Origin: Streptomyces sp. SJL17-4
Lineage (GTDB): Bacteria; Actinomycetota; Actinomycetes; Streptomycetales; Streptomycetaceae
DNA: 64,000 nt
Direction: 5' to 3'
NCBI RefSeq assembly: GCF_036826855.1
Contig: NZ_CP104578.1
Span: forward strand, 806,001 to 870,000
A model generated the notes under the pieces. That model saw nothing but the letters and a program-made list of their open reading frames with translations, did not search any database and was not told the DNA's origin. Both the position numbers and the translations under genes were made by a program. Positions 1 through 10,428 of this stretch are shown in pieces (position 1 is the first letter of the stretch; each line of letters opens with the position of its first letter).

Positions 1-477
1 TACGACCCGTACCACCTGGTCAACACCTATGGAGCGTTCGGCACGGTCGGCCGGATCAGGGACGAGATCGTGGTCGAGGGCACCGACGACCCGGCGCCGC
101 ACGCGGGGACGGTGTGGCGGGAGTACGGCTTCAAGGGCAAGCCCGGCGATCCACGCCGGCTGCCCCGGCAGTTCGCCCCGTACCATCTGCGGCTCGACTG
201 GCTGATGTGGTTCGCGGCGCTCAGCCCGGGGTACGCGCGCGACTGGTTCGGTCCGTTCGTCGAACGACTCCTCGACGGCGACCGGGACACCCTGCGGCTG
301 CTCGCCCACAACCCGTTCCCCGACGCGCCGCCGGTCTTCGTCCGCGCCCGGCTCTACCGCTACCGGTACACGACCTGGCGCGAGCTCCGGGCGACCGGGG
401 CCTGGTGGCACCGGACGCTCGTACGCGAATACCTGCCGCCCATCCGGCTGCGGGAACCGGCGCGCGGGCCTCGCTGA
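1..477 (+). CDS. Lipase maturation factor family protein (C-terminal part)
   Basis: The gene runs in from outside the window; the last 158 codons are visible in frame 1. The tail carries the family's typical segments, namely a YGAFGTVG stretch near the start, an RFAPYHLRLDW-like stretch (here QFAPYHLRLDWLMWF) and the basic RYRYTT segment before WHR..VREYLPP. The eukaryotic LMF1 homologue is a multi-spanning ER protein needed for folding of secreted lipases; the bacterial role is not established. The part seen corresponds to the soluble C-terminal domain after the membrane segments. A strong hairpin follows the stop codon. Confidence 0.85.
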   Translation, partial: YDPYHLVNTYGAFGTVGRIRDEIVVEGTDDPAPHAGTVWREYGFKGKPGDPRRLPRQFAPYHLRLDWLMWFAALSPGYARDWFGPFVERLLDGDRDTLRLLAHNPFPDAPPVFVRARLYRYRYTTWRELRATGAWWHRTLVREYLPPIRLREPARGPR

Positions 478-482
478 ACGTG

Positions 483-518
483 CTGGTGCCCCCGGCCGCG
501 AACGGCCGGGGGCACCAG
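483..518. terminator. Perfect hairpin between convergent genes
   Basis: A 16 bp perfect stem (483-498 with 503-518) closes a CGAA tetraloop. It sits six bases after the stop of the lipase maturation factor gene and just beyond the stop of the converging small gene, so it can act as a bidirectional terminator. Confidence 0.8.
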
Positions 519-533
519 GGGTGAGGCAGGGGA

Positions 534-707
534 TCAGTCGATGCCGGGCAGGATGTGGGGCTCGGCGAGGTCGTCCTCGTAGCCCGCGAGCCGGATCGGG
601 GCCGCGTGGGCCCACACTTCGAGGCTCCCCAGCTCGCCGTTCCGGCGCGGCCGGTCCTTCTTGGGTTCGGCCGGTCGCGGTTCCTGCTTCGTCAGTTCTG
701 GTGTCAC
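534..707 (-). CDS. Small unknown protein, 57 aa
   Basis: This reading frame is supported by a very good ribosome binding site, GAAGGAG six bases before a GTG start at 707. The open frame continues upstream, but the site picks this start. The product has a charged Lys/Arg/Pro/Glu-rich first half (residues 8-24) and an acidic, more hydrophobic second half ending in EPHILPGID. No membrane segment, cysteine or known domain is visible. The two-part layout could suit a ribosomally made peptide precursor, but no modifying enzyme is next to it. I do not recognise the family. It is convergent with the lipase maturation factor gene. Confidence 0.55.
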   Translation of the reverse strand: MTPELTKQEPRPAEPKKDRPRRNGELGSLEVWAHAAPIRLAGYEDDLAEPHILPGID

Positions 708-933
708 CGCGCACTCCTTCGTGTCACGTACCTGTAGGACAAGTGCCGGTCGGTCGCGGTGGCGCCGTTCGTCGGGCGGGACCGCGGCCTTGGTGGAAGG
801 CCTGTTGTCCCTGGTAGGCCGTGAGGACGGTGTGTCTCCTCGGTGGCCGACCGTGAACATCAGAGTAACCAAATGAGCGCATCCGCGCTCTACCGGGCTC
901 CGAAGTGTGACGCGATCGGGTGAACCGAGCCGA

Positions 934-966
934 AAGAGCGCCCCACCTGGCCGGTGAGGCGCTCTT
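934..966 (-). terminator. Stem-loop after SDR gene
   Basis: AAGAGCGCC (934-942) pairs with GGCGCTCTT (958-966), and the loop holds a second CACC/GGTG stem. It lies 24 bases past the stop of the leftward SDR gene and is a likely terminator. Confidence 0.65.
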
Positions 967-989
967 GCCGGAACGGTGGGAACCGGCTT

Positions 990-2474
990 CTACCAGTTCG
1001 CGGGGGCGTAGTCCTTGAGGAAGCAGCCGTAGAGGTCCACGCCGTCCTCGCCGCGCACGATCGGGTCGTAGACCCGGGCCGCGCCGTCGACCAGGTCGAG
1101 CGGGGCGTGGAAGCCGGCCTCGGCGAGGCGCAGCTTGTCGAAGTGCGGACGCTCGTCGGTGATCCAGCCGGTGTCGACCGAGGTCATGAGGATGCCGTCG
1201 GTCTTGAACATCTCCTCGCCGCTGGTCCGCGTCACCATGTTCATCGCGGCCTTGGCGGCGTTGGTGTTCGGGTGCCCCGCACCCTTGTAGCCGCGGCTGA
1301 AGACGCCCTCCATGGCGGAGACGTTCACGACGTACGAACGCCCGCTGGCGGCCTTCTTCGCCGCCTCGGCCATCACCGGGCGCAGCTTGCTGATCAGGAT
1401 GAACGGCGCCGTGTAGTTGCAGAGCTGGGTCTCGAGGAGCTCCACCGGGGAGATCTGCTCGATGCTCTGCACCCAGGTGTTGGAGTCGACGACGTCCGGC
1501 ACCAGGCCGCCCGCGTCGATGGCGGTGCCGTCGAGGTGCTTGGCGATGGTGGCGTTGCCCGCGACGAGCGCGAGGTCGGCGACCTGCTGGGCCTCCAGGT
1601 CGCGCACGCCGGCGGGAAGCTCGGACGATCCGACGAGCTCGCCGACCGCGCCGGAGTTGAAGGCGCCGATGACATGGTGGGCGGGCAGCTCGCCGGCCGG
1701 CAGCGCGGCGCTCTCGCCCTCGACCAGCGCGGCGTACGCGGACGGCAGTCGGCGCACGGTCTGCGTCGCGTTGTTGATGAGGATGTCCAGCGGCCCGGCC
1801 TCGGTCATCTGATCGGCGAGCGCCACGGCCTGCGCCGGGTCGCGCAGGTCGATGCCGACGACCTCCAGGCGGTGCATCCAGTCCGCCGAGTCGTCCATCG
1901 CCTTGAAGCGGCGGATGGCGTCCTTGGGGAAGCGGGTGGTGATGGTGGTGTGGGCGCCGTCGCGCAGCAGCCGCAGCGCGATGTACATGCCGATCTTCGC
2001 CCGGCCGCCGGTGAGCAGGGCGCGCTTGCCGGTGAGGTCGGCGCGGGCCTCGCGCTTGGCCCGGTTCTCCGCGGCGCACTTCTGGCAGAGCTGGTGGTAG
2101 AAGTAGTCGACCTCGACGAACCGCGTCTTGCAGACGTAGCAGGAGCGCGGACGCTGGAGTATCCCGGCGATCCGGCCTTCCTCGGTGACGGAGGAGGGCA
2201 GGATGCCCTCGGTCTCGTCGTCGATGCGCTGCGCGGAGCCGGTGGCCGTGGCCTCCGTGACCGCCTTGTCGTTGGCGGTCTTGAACGCCCGGCGCTCCTG
2301 GCGGCGGCGCTGCTTCACGGTCCGGTAGATCCCGGCCGTGGCACGGCGGACGCGGATGGCGTCCGGGTGGTCGACGTCCAGCTTGTCGAGCTCGTCGAGG
2401 ACGGCGAGGCAGACGGCCAGGCGATCGGGGTCGATTCCCGGCCCGTAGTCCTGGTTTTCTTCGGTCACCGTCAT
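990..2474 (-). CDS. SDR-family oxidoreductase with zinc-finger-like N-terminal region
   Basis: The 494 aa protein has a charged helical N-terminal region of about 110 residues, then CxxC pairs (CYVC and CQKC, about residues 111-136) that look like a zinc ribbon. A Rossmann domain starts near residue 150: TGGRAKIG cofactor loop, LINNAT, and VNVSAMEG as the catalytic serine strand. Where classical SDRs have YxxxK, this protein has TNAAK, so the lysine is kept and the tyrosine is replaced by Thr. It may use another residue or act as a binding protein. Known family behaviour is NAD(P)-dependent oxidoreduction; the substrate is unknown. The gene stands alone with a terminator hairpin downstream. 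Confidence 0.85.
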   Translation of the reverse strand: MTVTEENQDYGPGIDPDRLAVCLAVLDELDKLDVDHPDAIRVRRATAGIYRTVKQRRRQERRAFKTANDKAVTEATATGSAQRIDDETEGILPSSVTEEGRIAGILQRPRSCYVCKTRFVEVDYFYHQLCQKCAAENRAKREARADLTGKRALLTGGRAKIGMYIALRLLRDGAHTTITTRFPKDAIRRFKAMDDSADWMHRLEVVGIDLRDPAQAVALADQMTEAGPLDILINNATQTVRRLPSAYAALVEGESAALPAGELPAHHVIGAFNSGAVGELVGSSELPAGVRDLEAQQVADLALVAGNATIAKHLDGTAIDAGGLVPDVVDSNTWVQSIEQISPVELLETQLCNYTAPFILISKLRPVMAEAAKKAASGRSYVVNVSAMEGVFSRGYKGAGHPNTNAAKAAMNMVTRTSGEEMFKTDGILMTSVDTGWITDERPHFDKLRLAEAGFHAPLDLVDGAARVYDPIVRGEDGVDLYGCFLKDYAPANW

Positions 2475-2561
2475 GGCCTTCGGGTTCCTCGTTCGCTCGT
2501 AACGTCGCCGTTCGTGGGGTGTCGCCGTCGATGGGCTCGTGAGACGGCAACCTTGGCAACT

Positions 2562-3275
2562 TTACGGAGCGGGGGGCCGCCCCTCCAAACCCGTTCGGGG
2601 GGCGTGGTCGAAGACACAGTCGCCGCACAGTCCCCCGCCGGGGCAGCGGTAGTAGAGGCAGCAGCTGGCGCGGCGCAGCCGGGGGCCCCGGACCGTACCG
2701 GCGAGGTCGGGGTGGTCGAGCAGTCCGGAGACCAGGTCGGCGGCCCGTGCGGCGGCCTCCGGGCGGCCGTGGGCGTGCGCCCAGCGGGTCAGCTCGCGCA
2801 GGGCGCCGGCCAGCGCGGAGCCGGCGTTGCCCCAGAGCAGGCGCGGGGAGATGTGCCCGTCGCGGCGCAGGGCCGCGTGGAGCGGCACGAGGTGGGCCTC
2901 CTGGACGGCGGCGCGGATCTCGTCGACGGTCGCGGGGCGGGTCCCGGAACCGGCCCACCACAGGTCGTCGGGGGAGACGAGGGCCCCGTCCCAGTACAGC
3001 TCGGCGGGGTCGAGGGCGGGGAAGCGGCCGTGCAGGGCGGCGGGCCCGAGGGCGGTCGACCAGAGCCGGGCGGCGAGCCCGAGGTGGGCGACGGAGGCCC
3101 CGACGCGCCGCTCGGGGGCGCCGAGCCGGGCGGCGACCCGGTCCACGCGCGCGTGGAGGGGGCCGTCGTCGCCCGCGTACAGGCGCGCGAGCGGACGGTG
3201 TGCTCCGCCGGCCTCCGGCGCGGTGGTGCGCAGGGCGAAGAATCCACCCACCGAACCGCTCTCGTCGAGATCCAC
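2562..3275 (-). CDS. FhuF-type ferric reductase-like [2Fe-2S] protein
   Basis: The C-terminus contains CC-x10-C-xx-C (CC at the start of CCLYYRCPGG, then CGDC), exactly the spacing of the FhuF iron-sulfur motif. FhuF-type proteins bind a [2Fe-2S] cluster and reduce iron from siderophores in the cytoplasm. The open frame continues far upstream, but GGGGGAG six bases before a GTG at 3275 marks the best start, giving 237 aa, a normal length for actinobacterial members. No siderophore genes adjoin it. It is divergent from the next gene; the 246 bp between them contains two GGGTGTAC copies (3411-3418 and about 3454-3461) that might be operator sites. Confidence 0.8.
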   Translation of the reverse strand: MDLDESGSVGGFFALRTTAPEAGGAHRPLARLYAGDDGPLHARVDRVAARLGAPERRVGASVAHLGLAARLWSTALGPAALHGRFPALDPAELYWDGALVSPDDLWWAGSGTRPATVDEIRAAVQEAHLVPLHAALRRDGHISPRLLWGNAGSALAGALRELTRWAHAHGRPEAAARAADLVSGLLDHPDLAGTVRGPRLRRASCCLYYRCPGGGLCGDCVFDHAPRTGLEGRPPAP

Positions 3276-3521
3276 TCCGAGCTCCCCCCGGTTCTGCCGG
3301 CCGGTCGGTCCCGTGGGTCCGGCTCCGGCGAATTCCGAACACCGTAGCGCCTCTGCGCGAGCACCCGCGGGCAGCTCGAAAAGGCCCCTTTGCACCCTTC
3401 TGACCTGCGCGGGTGTACATCTACGGGCGTACGCGGGGCCGATGTACTGCGACGGGTGTACCCGCGAAGACGTCCCCTGGTACGACGACGCGATCGGCCG
3501 GGAAGAGAGATCGTGGAAGGT

Positions 3522-5945
<2,424 letters not shown>

Positions 5946-6155
5946 TCACCTTCCCGTTGACGCCGGACGACGTCCGGCGGGCCCCGGCTGGGGCTGGGGC
6001 TCGGGGTCCGGCACCGGTCCACCGGGCTGCGGAGCCGGGCTCGGATCGGGGTCCGGAGGGGCCGGGACCGGGTTCGGCGGCGGCACCGGCGGCGGCGAGG
6101 GCACCGGCGGCGGAATGGGCGAGGGGGGCAGCGGATCGGGGTACGGGTGGGTCAT
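5946..6155 (-). CDS. Short proline-rich protein
   Basis: The 69 aa reading frame starts MTHPYPDPLPP and is about half proline, with PxP and PDP repeats and a basic tail. GAGAGG lies upstream of the ATG. The GC-rich repeats could keep a chance frame open, so the call rests on the start site and on the position between expressed genes. No domain or function is recognisable. Confidence 0.4.
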   Translation of the reverse strand: MTHPYPDPLPPSPIPPPVPSPPPVPPPNPVPAPPDPDPSPAPQPGGPVPDPEPQPQPGPAGRRPASTGR

Positions 6156-6239
6156 CACGGACCTCTCGGTCGACGGGTTCCTCCCTCCCCAGGGTGGCCC
6201 GGCGGACGCCACGGCGCCCGTCGGATCCCGTCCTTCGGG

Positions 6240-6965
6240 TCAGTCCGCCACCCGGTCGCCCGCCCGGTCGCCCGCCCGGCCACCGGTCGGGGCGGCCCGC
6301 GTCGCGGCCACCACCCGGGCCGCGGCGGCGAGCCCGAGGCGTGGACTCGCCAGGACCGGGCGCGAGGTGGTCATCCGGTCGACGGCGTCGGCCATGGACG
6401 CCTGCGCGAGAACGACGACGCCGCCCTCCGCCGGGGGCGCGCCGTCCACGGCCGCCGCCACGGCGTCGAGGTAGCCGTCCCGGTCCCCCGCCTCGAACAG
6501 CTCCCAGGCCCCCTCCACCACGACGGTGCCGATGAGCGAGGTCTCCGGTCCCGACTCCTCGGCGATGAGGGCGACGGTGGGCTCGAGGGTGGAGCGCAGC
6601 GCGGCCACGACGACGATCCGGCGGTACCGGGCGGCTTCGGCGGCCATCGGCCGGTCCACCCGGAGCACGGGCACGCCGAGGGCGCCCGCCTGCCGCTCGG
6701 CGATGCCGCCGATCGTGGAACAGGTGCAGAGCACGGCCTCGGCGCCGTCCGCGACGGCCGCCGCGAGCGCCGCCGCCACCGCCCCGGCGACCGCCTCCGG
6801 CCCCGCCTCCCGGGCCCGTACCAGCAGCTTCTCGTCGACGAGGTGGCGCAGGACGAGCCCGGGGTGGTACCGGTCGCGGAGCCCGTCGAAGACGGGGACG
6901 TGGACCGGTGAGGTGTGCAGCAGGGCCAGGGGGCCCGTCGAGGTGGTGCGCGTCGAGGTCACCAC
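6240..6965 (-). CDS. Aspartate/glutamate racemase-family protein
   Basis: The 241 aa protein shows the Asp/Glu racemase fold signature: the first catalytic cysteine in LCTCSTIGG, and the second half beginning at RRIVVVAALRSTLEP. The second motif reads VVLAQASM with no cysteine, so one of the two usual acid/base cysteines appears lost; it may be a lyase or decarboxylase relative instead of a racemase. The start is a GTG GTG pair whose first bases overlap the stop of the upstream acetyltransferase gene, which indicates translational coupling. The ending has Ala/Arg-rich repeats (GGRAGDRAGDR). Confidence 0.8.
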   Translation of the reverse strand: MVTSTRTTSTGPLALLHTSPVHVPVFDGLRDRYHPGLVLRHLVDEKLLVRAREAGPEAVAGAVAAALAAAVADGAEAVLCTCSTIGGIAERQAGALGVPVLRVDRPMAAEAARYRRIVVVAALRSTLEPTVALIAEESGPETSLIGTVVVEGAWELFEAGDRDGYLDAVAAAVDGAPPAEGGVVVLAQASMADAVDRMTTSRPVLASPRLGLAAAARVVAATRAAPTGGRAGDRAGDRVAD

Positions 6966-7303
6966 AGGTCCGGGGTGGCCCTCAGCTGGAGCCCCGCCGC
7001 GCGGACCACCTCGGACGGGGCGACCGGGGCCTCGTCCGGGTGCCGCTCGGCCCAGGCGGCGGCGTACGGGCAGAGCGGCACGACGGGTACGCCCTCACCG
7101 GCGGCGATCGCGTAGAACTCGCGCACGAGTGCTCCGGCGATGCCCTTCCCCTCGTGGCCGTCCTCGACGACGGTGTGCACGGCGACGAGGGCGTGAGGCT
7201 CGGCGGTGAGCACGAAGTAGACGATGACACCCACATAGGTGTCGCCCTCGAAGGCTTCCAGGCGCCCCTTCGCCCGGTCGTCACGAATCCTCAGCTCGGC
7301 CAT
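6959..7303 (-). CDS. GNAT-family N-acetyltransferase (CG type)
   Basis: The 114 aa protein matches the short Acetyltransf_CG group: VVEDGHEGKGIAGALVREF as the acetyl-CoA loop and VVPLCPYAAAWAERHP near the end. ATG 7303 is preceded by GGGAG nine bases away; the longer open frame upstream lacks a site. It sits 28 bp after panD and overlaps the racemase-like gene, so panD-GNAT-racemase likely form one leftward operon. The substrate is unknown. Confidence 0.85.
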   Translation of the reverse strand: MAELRIRDDRAKGRLEAFEGDTYVGVIVYFVLTAEPHALVAVHTVVEDGHEGKGIAGALVREFYAIAAGEGVPVVPLCPYAAAWAERHPDEAPVAPSEVVRAAGLQLRATPDLW

Positions 7304-7331
7304 GCGGCGACGCTCCCTCGACGTGGATCGG

Positions 7332-7775
7332 TCAGATCTGCACAGGCACGGACACGGACGCGGGCACGGCGTGCGGGCCGCGCACCGTGTCGCTCCCGGG
7401 GACGGGCGCGGAGGCGTCGGTCCCCAGCTCCACGATGCGGTTGTCGCCGTCGACATGCACGACGGTCGGCACGAACGTCCGGGCCTCCGCGTCCTCGACC
7501 TGCGCGTAGCTGATCAGGATCACGAGGTCGCCGGGGTGCACGAGGTGGGCGGCGGCGCCGTTGATCCCGATGACGCCGGAACCCCGCTCGCCCTCGATGA
7601 CGTAGGTCTCGAGTCGGGCGCCGTTGTCGATGTCGACGATGTGCACGAGCTCGCCGGGCAGAAGATCGGCCGCCTCCATCAGGTCGGCGTCGACGGTGAC
7701 GGAACCGACGTAGTGCAGGTCGGCCTGGGTCACGGTGGCCCGGTGGATCTTGGACTTGAACAGAGTGCGCAGCAC
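7332..7775 (-). CDS. panD: Aspartate 1-decarboxylase
   Basis: The 147 aa protein is a pyruvoyl-dependent aspartate decarboxylase making beta-alanine for pantothenate and CoA. Self-cleavage should occur at Gly24-Ser25 (HYVGSVTVD), and NGAAAHL downstream is the conserved second motif. The GTG start at 7775 has GAGGAG six bases upstream. Codons 2-10 lie inside a 26 bp sequence (7746-7771) that occurs again at 43400-43425, so the start codon and leader now used belong to the inserted element and not to the original locus. An orphan ATG-ATG version of the panD start remains at 43397-43429. Confidence 0.97.
   Translation of the reverse strand: MLRTLFKSKIHRATVTQADLHYVGSVTVDADLMEAADLLPGELVHIVDIDNGARLETYVIEGERGSGVIGINGAAAHLVHPGDLVILISYAQVEDAEARTFVPTVVHVDGDNRIVELGTDASAPVPGSDTVRGPHAVPASVSVPVQI
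7746..7771. repeat. attL core: left direct repeat inside panD
   Basis: The 26 bp sequence beginning gatcttggacttgaacagag is identical to 43400-43425 in the same orientation. It covers panD codons 2-10 (Arg-Thr-Leu-Phe-Lys-Ser-Lys-Ile). The intervening 35.65 kb carries an integrase gene at its right end. This is the expected left junction of a site-specific integration event. Confidence 0.85.
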
Positions 7776-8120
7776 TGTGGACTCCTCGAAGACGGCTCCC
7801 TGCCTGCTTTCTGCAGGTCAAGGGCATCCTCGACTTTACATCGGCACACGCCGAACGATGTTTGTGAGAAACATCGCTCTGGTCGGGCTAGACGGCCCTC
7901 ACCTGGGCTTTCACGCCGTCACCGGCGGCAGTTCGGGCAATTCTCCAGGAGCGCTCTGCGGCCCATGCTGACCGAATGCTGACTTACCTGATGAACCATC
8001 AAAAGCGAGCCCCTGACCGCGTCCACATAGCGCAGACCTGTCAAACGTCCAGAGTCGGAACCTACGCGCGCGTACTGACACTGCGCGGCAGATGCCGACC
8101 GCAGCCCGTGCCTCGTGAGT
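7776..8120 (-). promoter_or_regulatory. Element-borne panD leader and promoter region
   Basis: The stretch holds no gene. Bases 7776-7825 resemble the orphan leader at 43430-43481: both have GAGGAG/AGGAG before the start, a shared ggctccctgcctg block and tgcaggtcaagggc, which form a small CCTGC/GCAGG hairpin in the panD transcript. Weaker similarity extends to about 8005 (tgctgacc ... tgctgac ... ccatca against tgctgacc ... tgccgac ... ccgtca). The rest probably contains the promoter and integrase-binding sites. Confidence 0.6.
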
Positions 8121-9356
8121 TCAGCTCGGAACGACCGTCACGATGTCAGGCGCGATGTCCAGCACCAGGAGCGCCGCCGCCACGTGGGTCGGGTTGTCCT
8201 CCACCTTGACGGCCGCAAGCTCGTTGGCGCGTGAGACGCGCCGTTCGACGGTGTTGCGGTGCGCGTAGAGGTCGGCGGCCGCCCGGGTGGTGCTGAAGCC
8301 GCACTGCACATAGGTGAGCAGTGCTTGCCGCAGGGCTGTGTCGGCTTCGGCCAATGGCCCGAGGGTGTTGATGACGAACCGACGTGCGCCGGGCCGGTCC
8401 TTCGTGAGCGCGTCGATCAGCTCGACGTCGGCGTAGGCGGTGAACCGCCTGCCGGACTCCAGCCGGATCACCAACGCCTGCGCCGCGAGGGCGTCCTGGT
8501 GACTGGAGCGGAATCCTTCGAGACCGCGTCCCGGCCTTCCCAGTGCCGCGCGGACCTCATCGGCCGCCGCGAGGTCCTTCTCCACGTGGTAAGGGTCCGG
8601 GACGGCTTCCCCCGAGAGCCAGATCCACCGCGACGTGGCGCTGGCGCGCGCCACCAGGGCGCTCCGGCCGCCGGCGGAGGAGCGCACGGCGGCGATCGCC
8701 TCGTCCAGGGCATCGGCCTGCTGGGGATCATCGACCCAGAGGACGAGACCCACGTGCCACCGCGCCATCCGGTAGCGCAGGCGCCCTTCGGCGAGGTCCT
8801 CCGCCATCGGTGCCCCACTGGCGATCAGCTGGATCAGCGCGATCCCCTCGGCATCCGTGTTCCCCATCGCCGCAGCGAGGCCGGCTTGCCGCAGGGCAGC
8901 GACGGAGTCGAGGGCGTACTGCACCAGCGACTGCGCCGTCACGTCCAGGACCCCCACGAGAAGATCGGGGTCCGCGCAGTCCGCCACGCATTCCTCCAGC
9001 CATCGCCGCCAGCCGATCCCCAGGGCCACACGCCAGGCACCGGCGAAGTCGGGCGCGATGCCCCGGGAGACGAGATCGTTGATGTACGCCGTGGTCCTCG
9101 GACTGACGTAGGGTTCTACCCTCCGCCCCGGTTGCTGAACGTTTGCGGTCAACCACTGGACCACCTCAGAGCGGTTGAGCGCGCGATCCTCCTCGACCAG
9201 CGATGCGTCCGCGAGGAGAGCGGGGTCGTTCTGGGCGACGAGAGAGGGCCTTGCGAAGGCGTCGATCAGGGCGTCCGTTTCCGTCAGCAGGCGCTGACAC
9301 AGGGACCTGATCGCATCGGCGACCTCACGCGAGGGCGGGGGCCACAGCTCTTCCAT
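8121..9356 (-). CDS. PucR/CdaR-type transcriptional regulator
   Basis: The 411 aa protein ends in a PucR-type helix-turn-helix (TTRAAADLYAHRNTVERRVSRA), the DNA-binding domain of CdaR/PucR activators; the N-terminal two thirds are a ligand-sensing GGDEF-like/CdaR region. ATG 9356 is the likely start (MEELWPPPSREVADAI); the open frame extends upstream without a good site. A palindromic site at 9471-9497 lies about 115 bases upstream and is nearly the same as one in front of the monooxygenase operon at 15020-15050, so this protein is the prime candidate to bind both. It is the first gene inside the element. Confidence 0.85.
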   Translation of the reverse strand: MEELWPPPSREVADAIRSLCQRLLTETDALIDAFARPSLVAQNDPALLADASLVEEDRALNRSEVVQWLTANVQQPGRRVEPYVSPRTTAYINDLVSRGIAPDFAGAWRVALGIGWRRWLEECVADCADPDLLVGVLDVTAQSLVQYALDSVAALRQAGLAAAMGNTDAEGIALIQLIASGAPMAEDLAEGRLRYRMARWHVGLVLWVDDPQQADALDEAIAAVRSSAGGRSALVARASATSRWIWLSGEAVPDPYHVEKDLAAADEVRAALGRPGRGLEGFRSSHQDALAAQALVIRLESGRRFTAYADVELIDALTKDRPGARRFVINTLGPLAEADTALRQALLTYVQCGFSTTRAAADLYAHRNTVERRVSRANELAAVKVEDNPTHVAAALLVLDIAPDIVTVVPS

Positions 9357-9470
9357 GTTCTCAGTGTCCCTCTGCTCCCGGGGAGCCGAGGCTCCCGACA
9401 TGCTGTGTCCCAGACCGATGAAGGGCTTGTCGGCGGCCTGTCCGACGGCGAAGGCGTCACCAGCCCCCGG

Positions 9471-9497
9471 CCGCTGTTTACTCTCACTAAACGGCGG
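9471..9497. promoter_or_regulatory. Palindromic operator, copy 1
   Basis: The 27 bp site has halves ccgctgttta and taaacggcgg (one mismatch) around ctctcac. It matches the perfect palindrome at 15020-15050 at most positions, including CTGTTTA and CACTAAAC. It lies between the PucR-type and XRE-cupin regulator genes. Confidence 0.7.
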
Positions 9498-9685
9498 CAG
9501 ATTTACCATGCTCTCGTCGGCACCACAAGGGGTTCGACACCATCGCCCCCTCCCCCTCCGCAGGGGCGCACCGACCGCCCCTGGCACCCATGCCTTAGCC
9601 TCGTGCCACGGAGAGGACTCGTCCGGGTCGGCCCGTCACCTGACAGGCACACGACCTCGGCCTCGGGACGGGCGGTGAGCACACC

Positions 9686-10294
9686 ATGTCCATCGGTGAC
9701 GGCGGAACAGCAGACGGAGCGGAACGGGGCGCCGCCGCCCTCGAAGCGTCCACCGGCGCGCAGCTGCGGAAGATCAGGCTCGACCGCGGCTTGTCGTTGA
9801 CGGAGGTCGCGCACCGGGCTGAGGTCACCAAGGGCTTTCTGAGCCAGTTGGAGCGTGGTCTCACCAGCGTGTCCGTCCCGACGTTGCTGCGCGTCTGCGA
9901 GGTGCTGCGGATCGGGGTCGGGGAGCTGTTCGCGTGCCCCGACGAACACGTCGTGGACGGCGGAAGCCGGATCGACATGGGCGGTGAGGGCGTGGCCGAA
10001 TACCTGCTCACGCCCGCCGGCACCACGGCGTTCCAGGTCTTCCGCTCCGTGATCGAGCCGGGCGGGGGCACCGGAGGCCCCTACCGGCTCGACACCGCCA
10101 CGATTTTCGCGATGGGGCTGAGCGGCTCCACCCGTCTGATCGTCGGAGGCGAGACCCGGATGCTGTCGGCCGGGGTGTCCACCTCGTTCTCCGGCCAGAC
10201 GCTTCACGAGTTCGACAATCCGGGTACGACGGTGAGCGAGGTCCTCTGGGTCCTGTCGCCTCCCCTGCCGCGCGCCGCGCGAGAACCCGCCTAG
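9686..10294 (+). CDS. XRE-family regulator with cupin domain
   Basis: The 202 aa protein has an N-terminal HTH (residues about 25-80, LSLTEVAHRAEVTKGFLSQLERG) and a C-terminal cupin fold (residues about 125-195). This architecture is that of PuuR-like regulators of polyamine and amino acid catabolism, in which the cupin binds a small ligand. The neighbouring PuuB/DadA-like oxidase and APC permease fit such a role. The ATG at 9686 has only a weak upstream site. Confidence 0.85.
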   Translation: MSIGDGGTADGAERGAAALEASTGAQLRKIRLDRGLSLTEVAHRAEVTKGFLSQLERGLTSVSVPTLLRVCEVLRIGVGELFACPDEHVVDGGSRIDMGGEGVAEYLLTPAGTTAFQVFRSVIEPGGGTGGPYRLDTATIFAMGLSGSTRLIVGGETRMLSAGVSTSFSGQTLHEFDNPGTTVSEVLWVLSPPLPRAAREPA

Positions 10295-10428
10295 ATCCCG
10301 GCGTCGAATGCCGGGCCCGCATGAGGAGTGGTGCGAGGGCGACGGCTACTTCGCAGGACCCGGCGGTGTTGTCGTAGCGGATGGCGATCTCACACCGCGC
10401 CGTCACGGAGCAGGCGTCGCCCGAACCC

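Noticed and set aside
724..3420. Very long minus-strand open frame of about 900 codons
   Set aside because: Its product is Arg/Pro-rich throughout and overlaps the SDR and FhuF-type genes in another frame; it is a GC-skew shadow, as are the long plus-strand frames at 954-3347 and 19193-22395.
3408..3465. GGGTGTAC repeats as a defined operator
   Set aside because: Two short copies with uneven spacing between divergent genes are suggestive, but not enough to call a site in GC-rich DNA.
7700..7900. tRNA gene as the integration target
   Set aside because: No cloverleaf or T-loop sequence was seen at either repeat; the repeat lies in panD codons.
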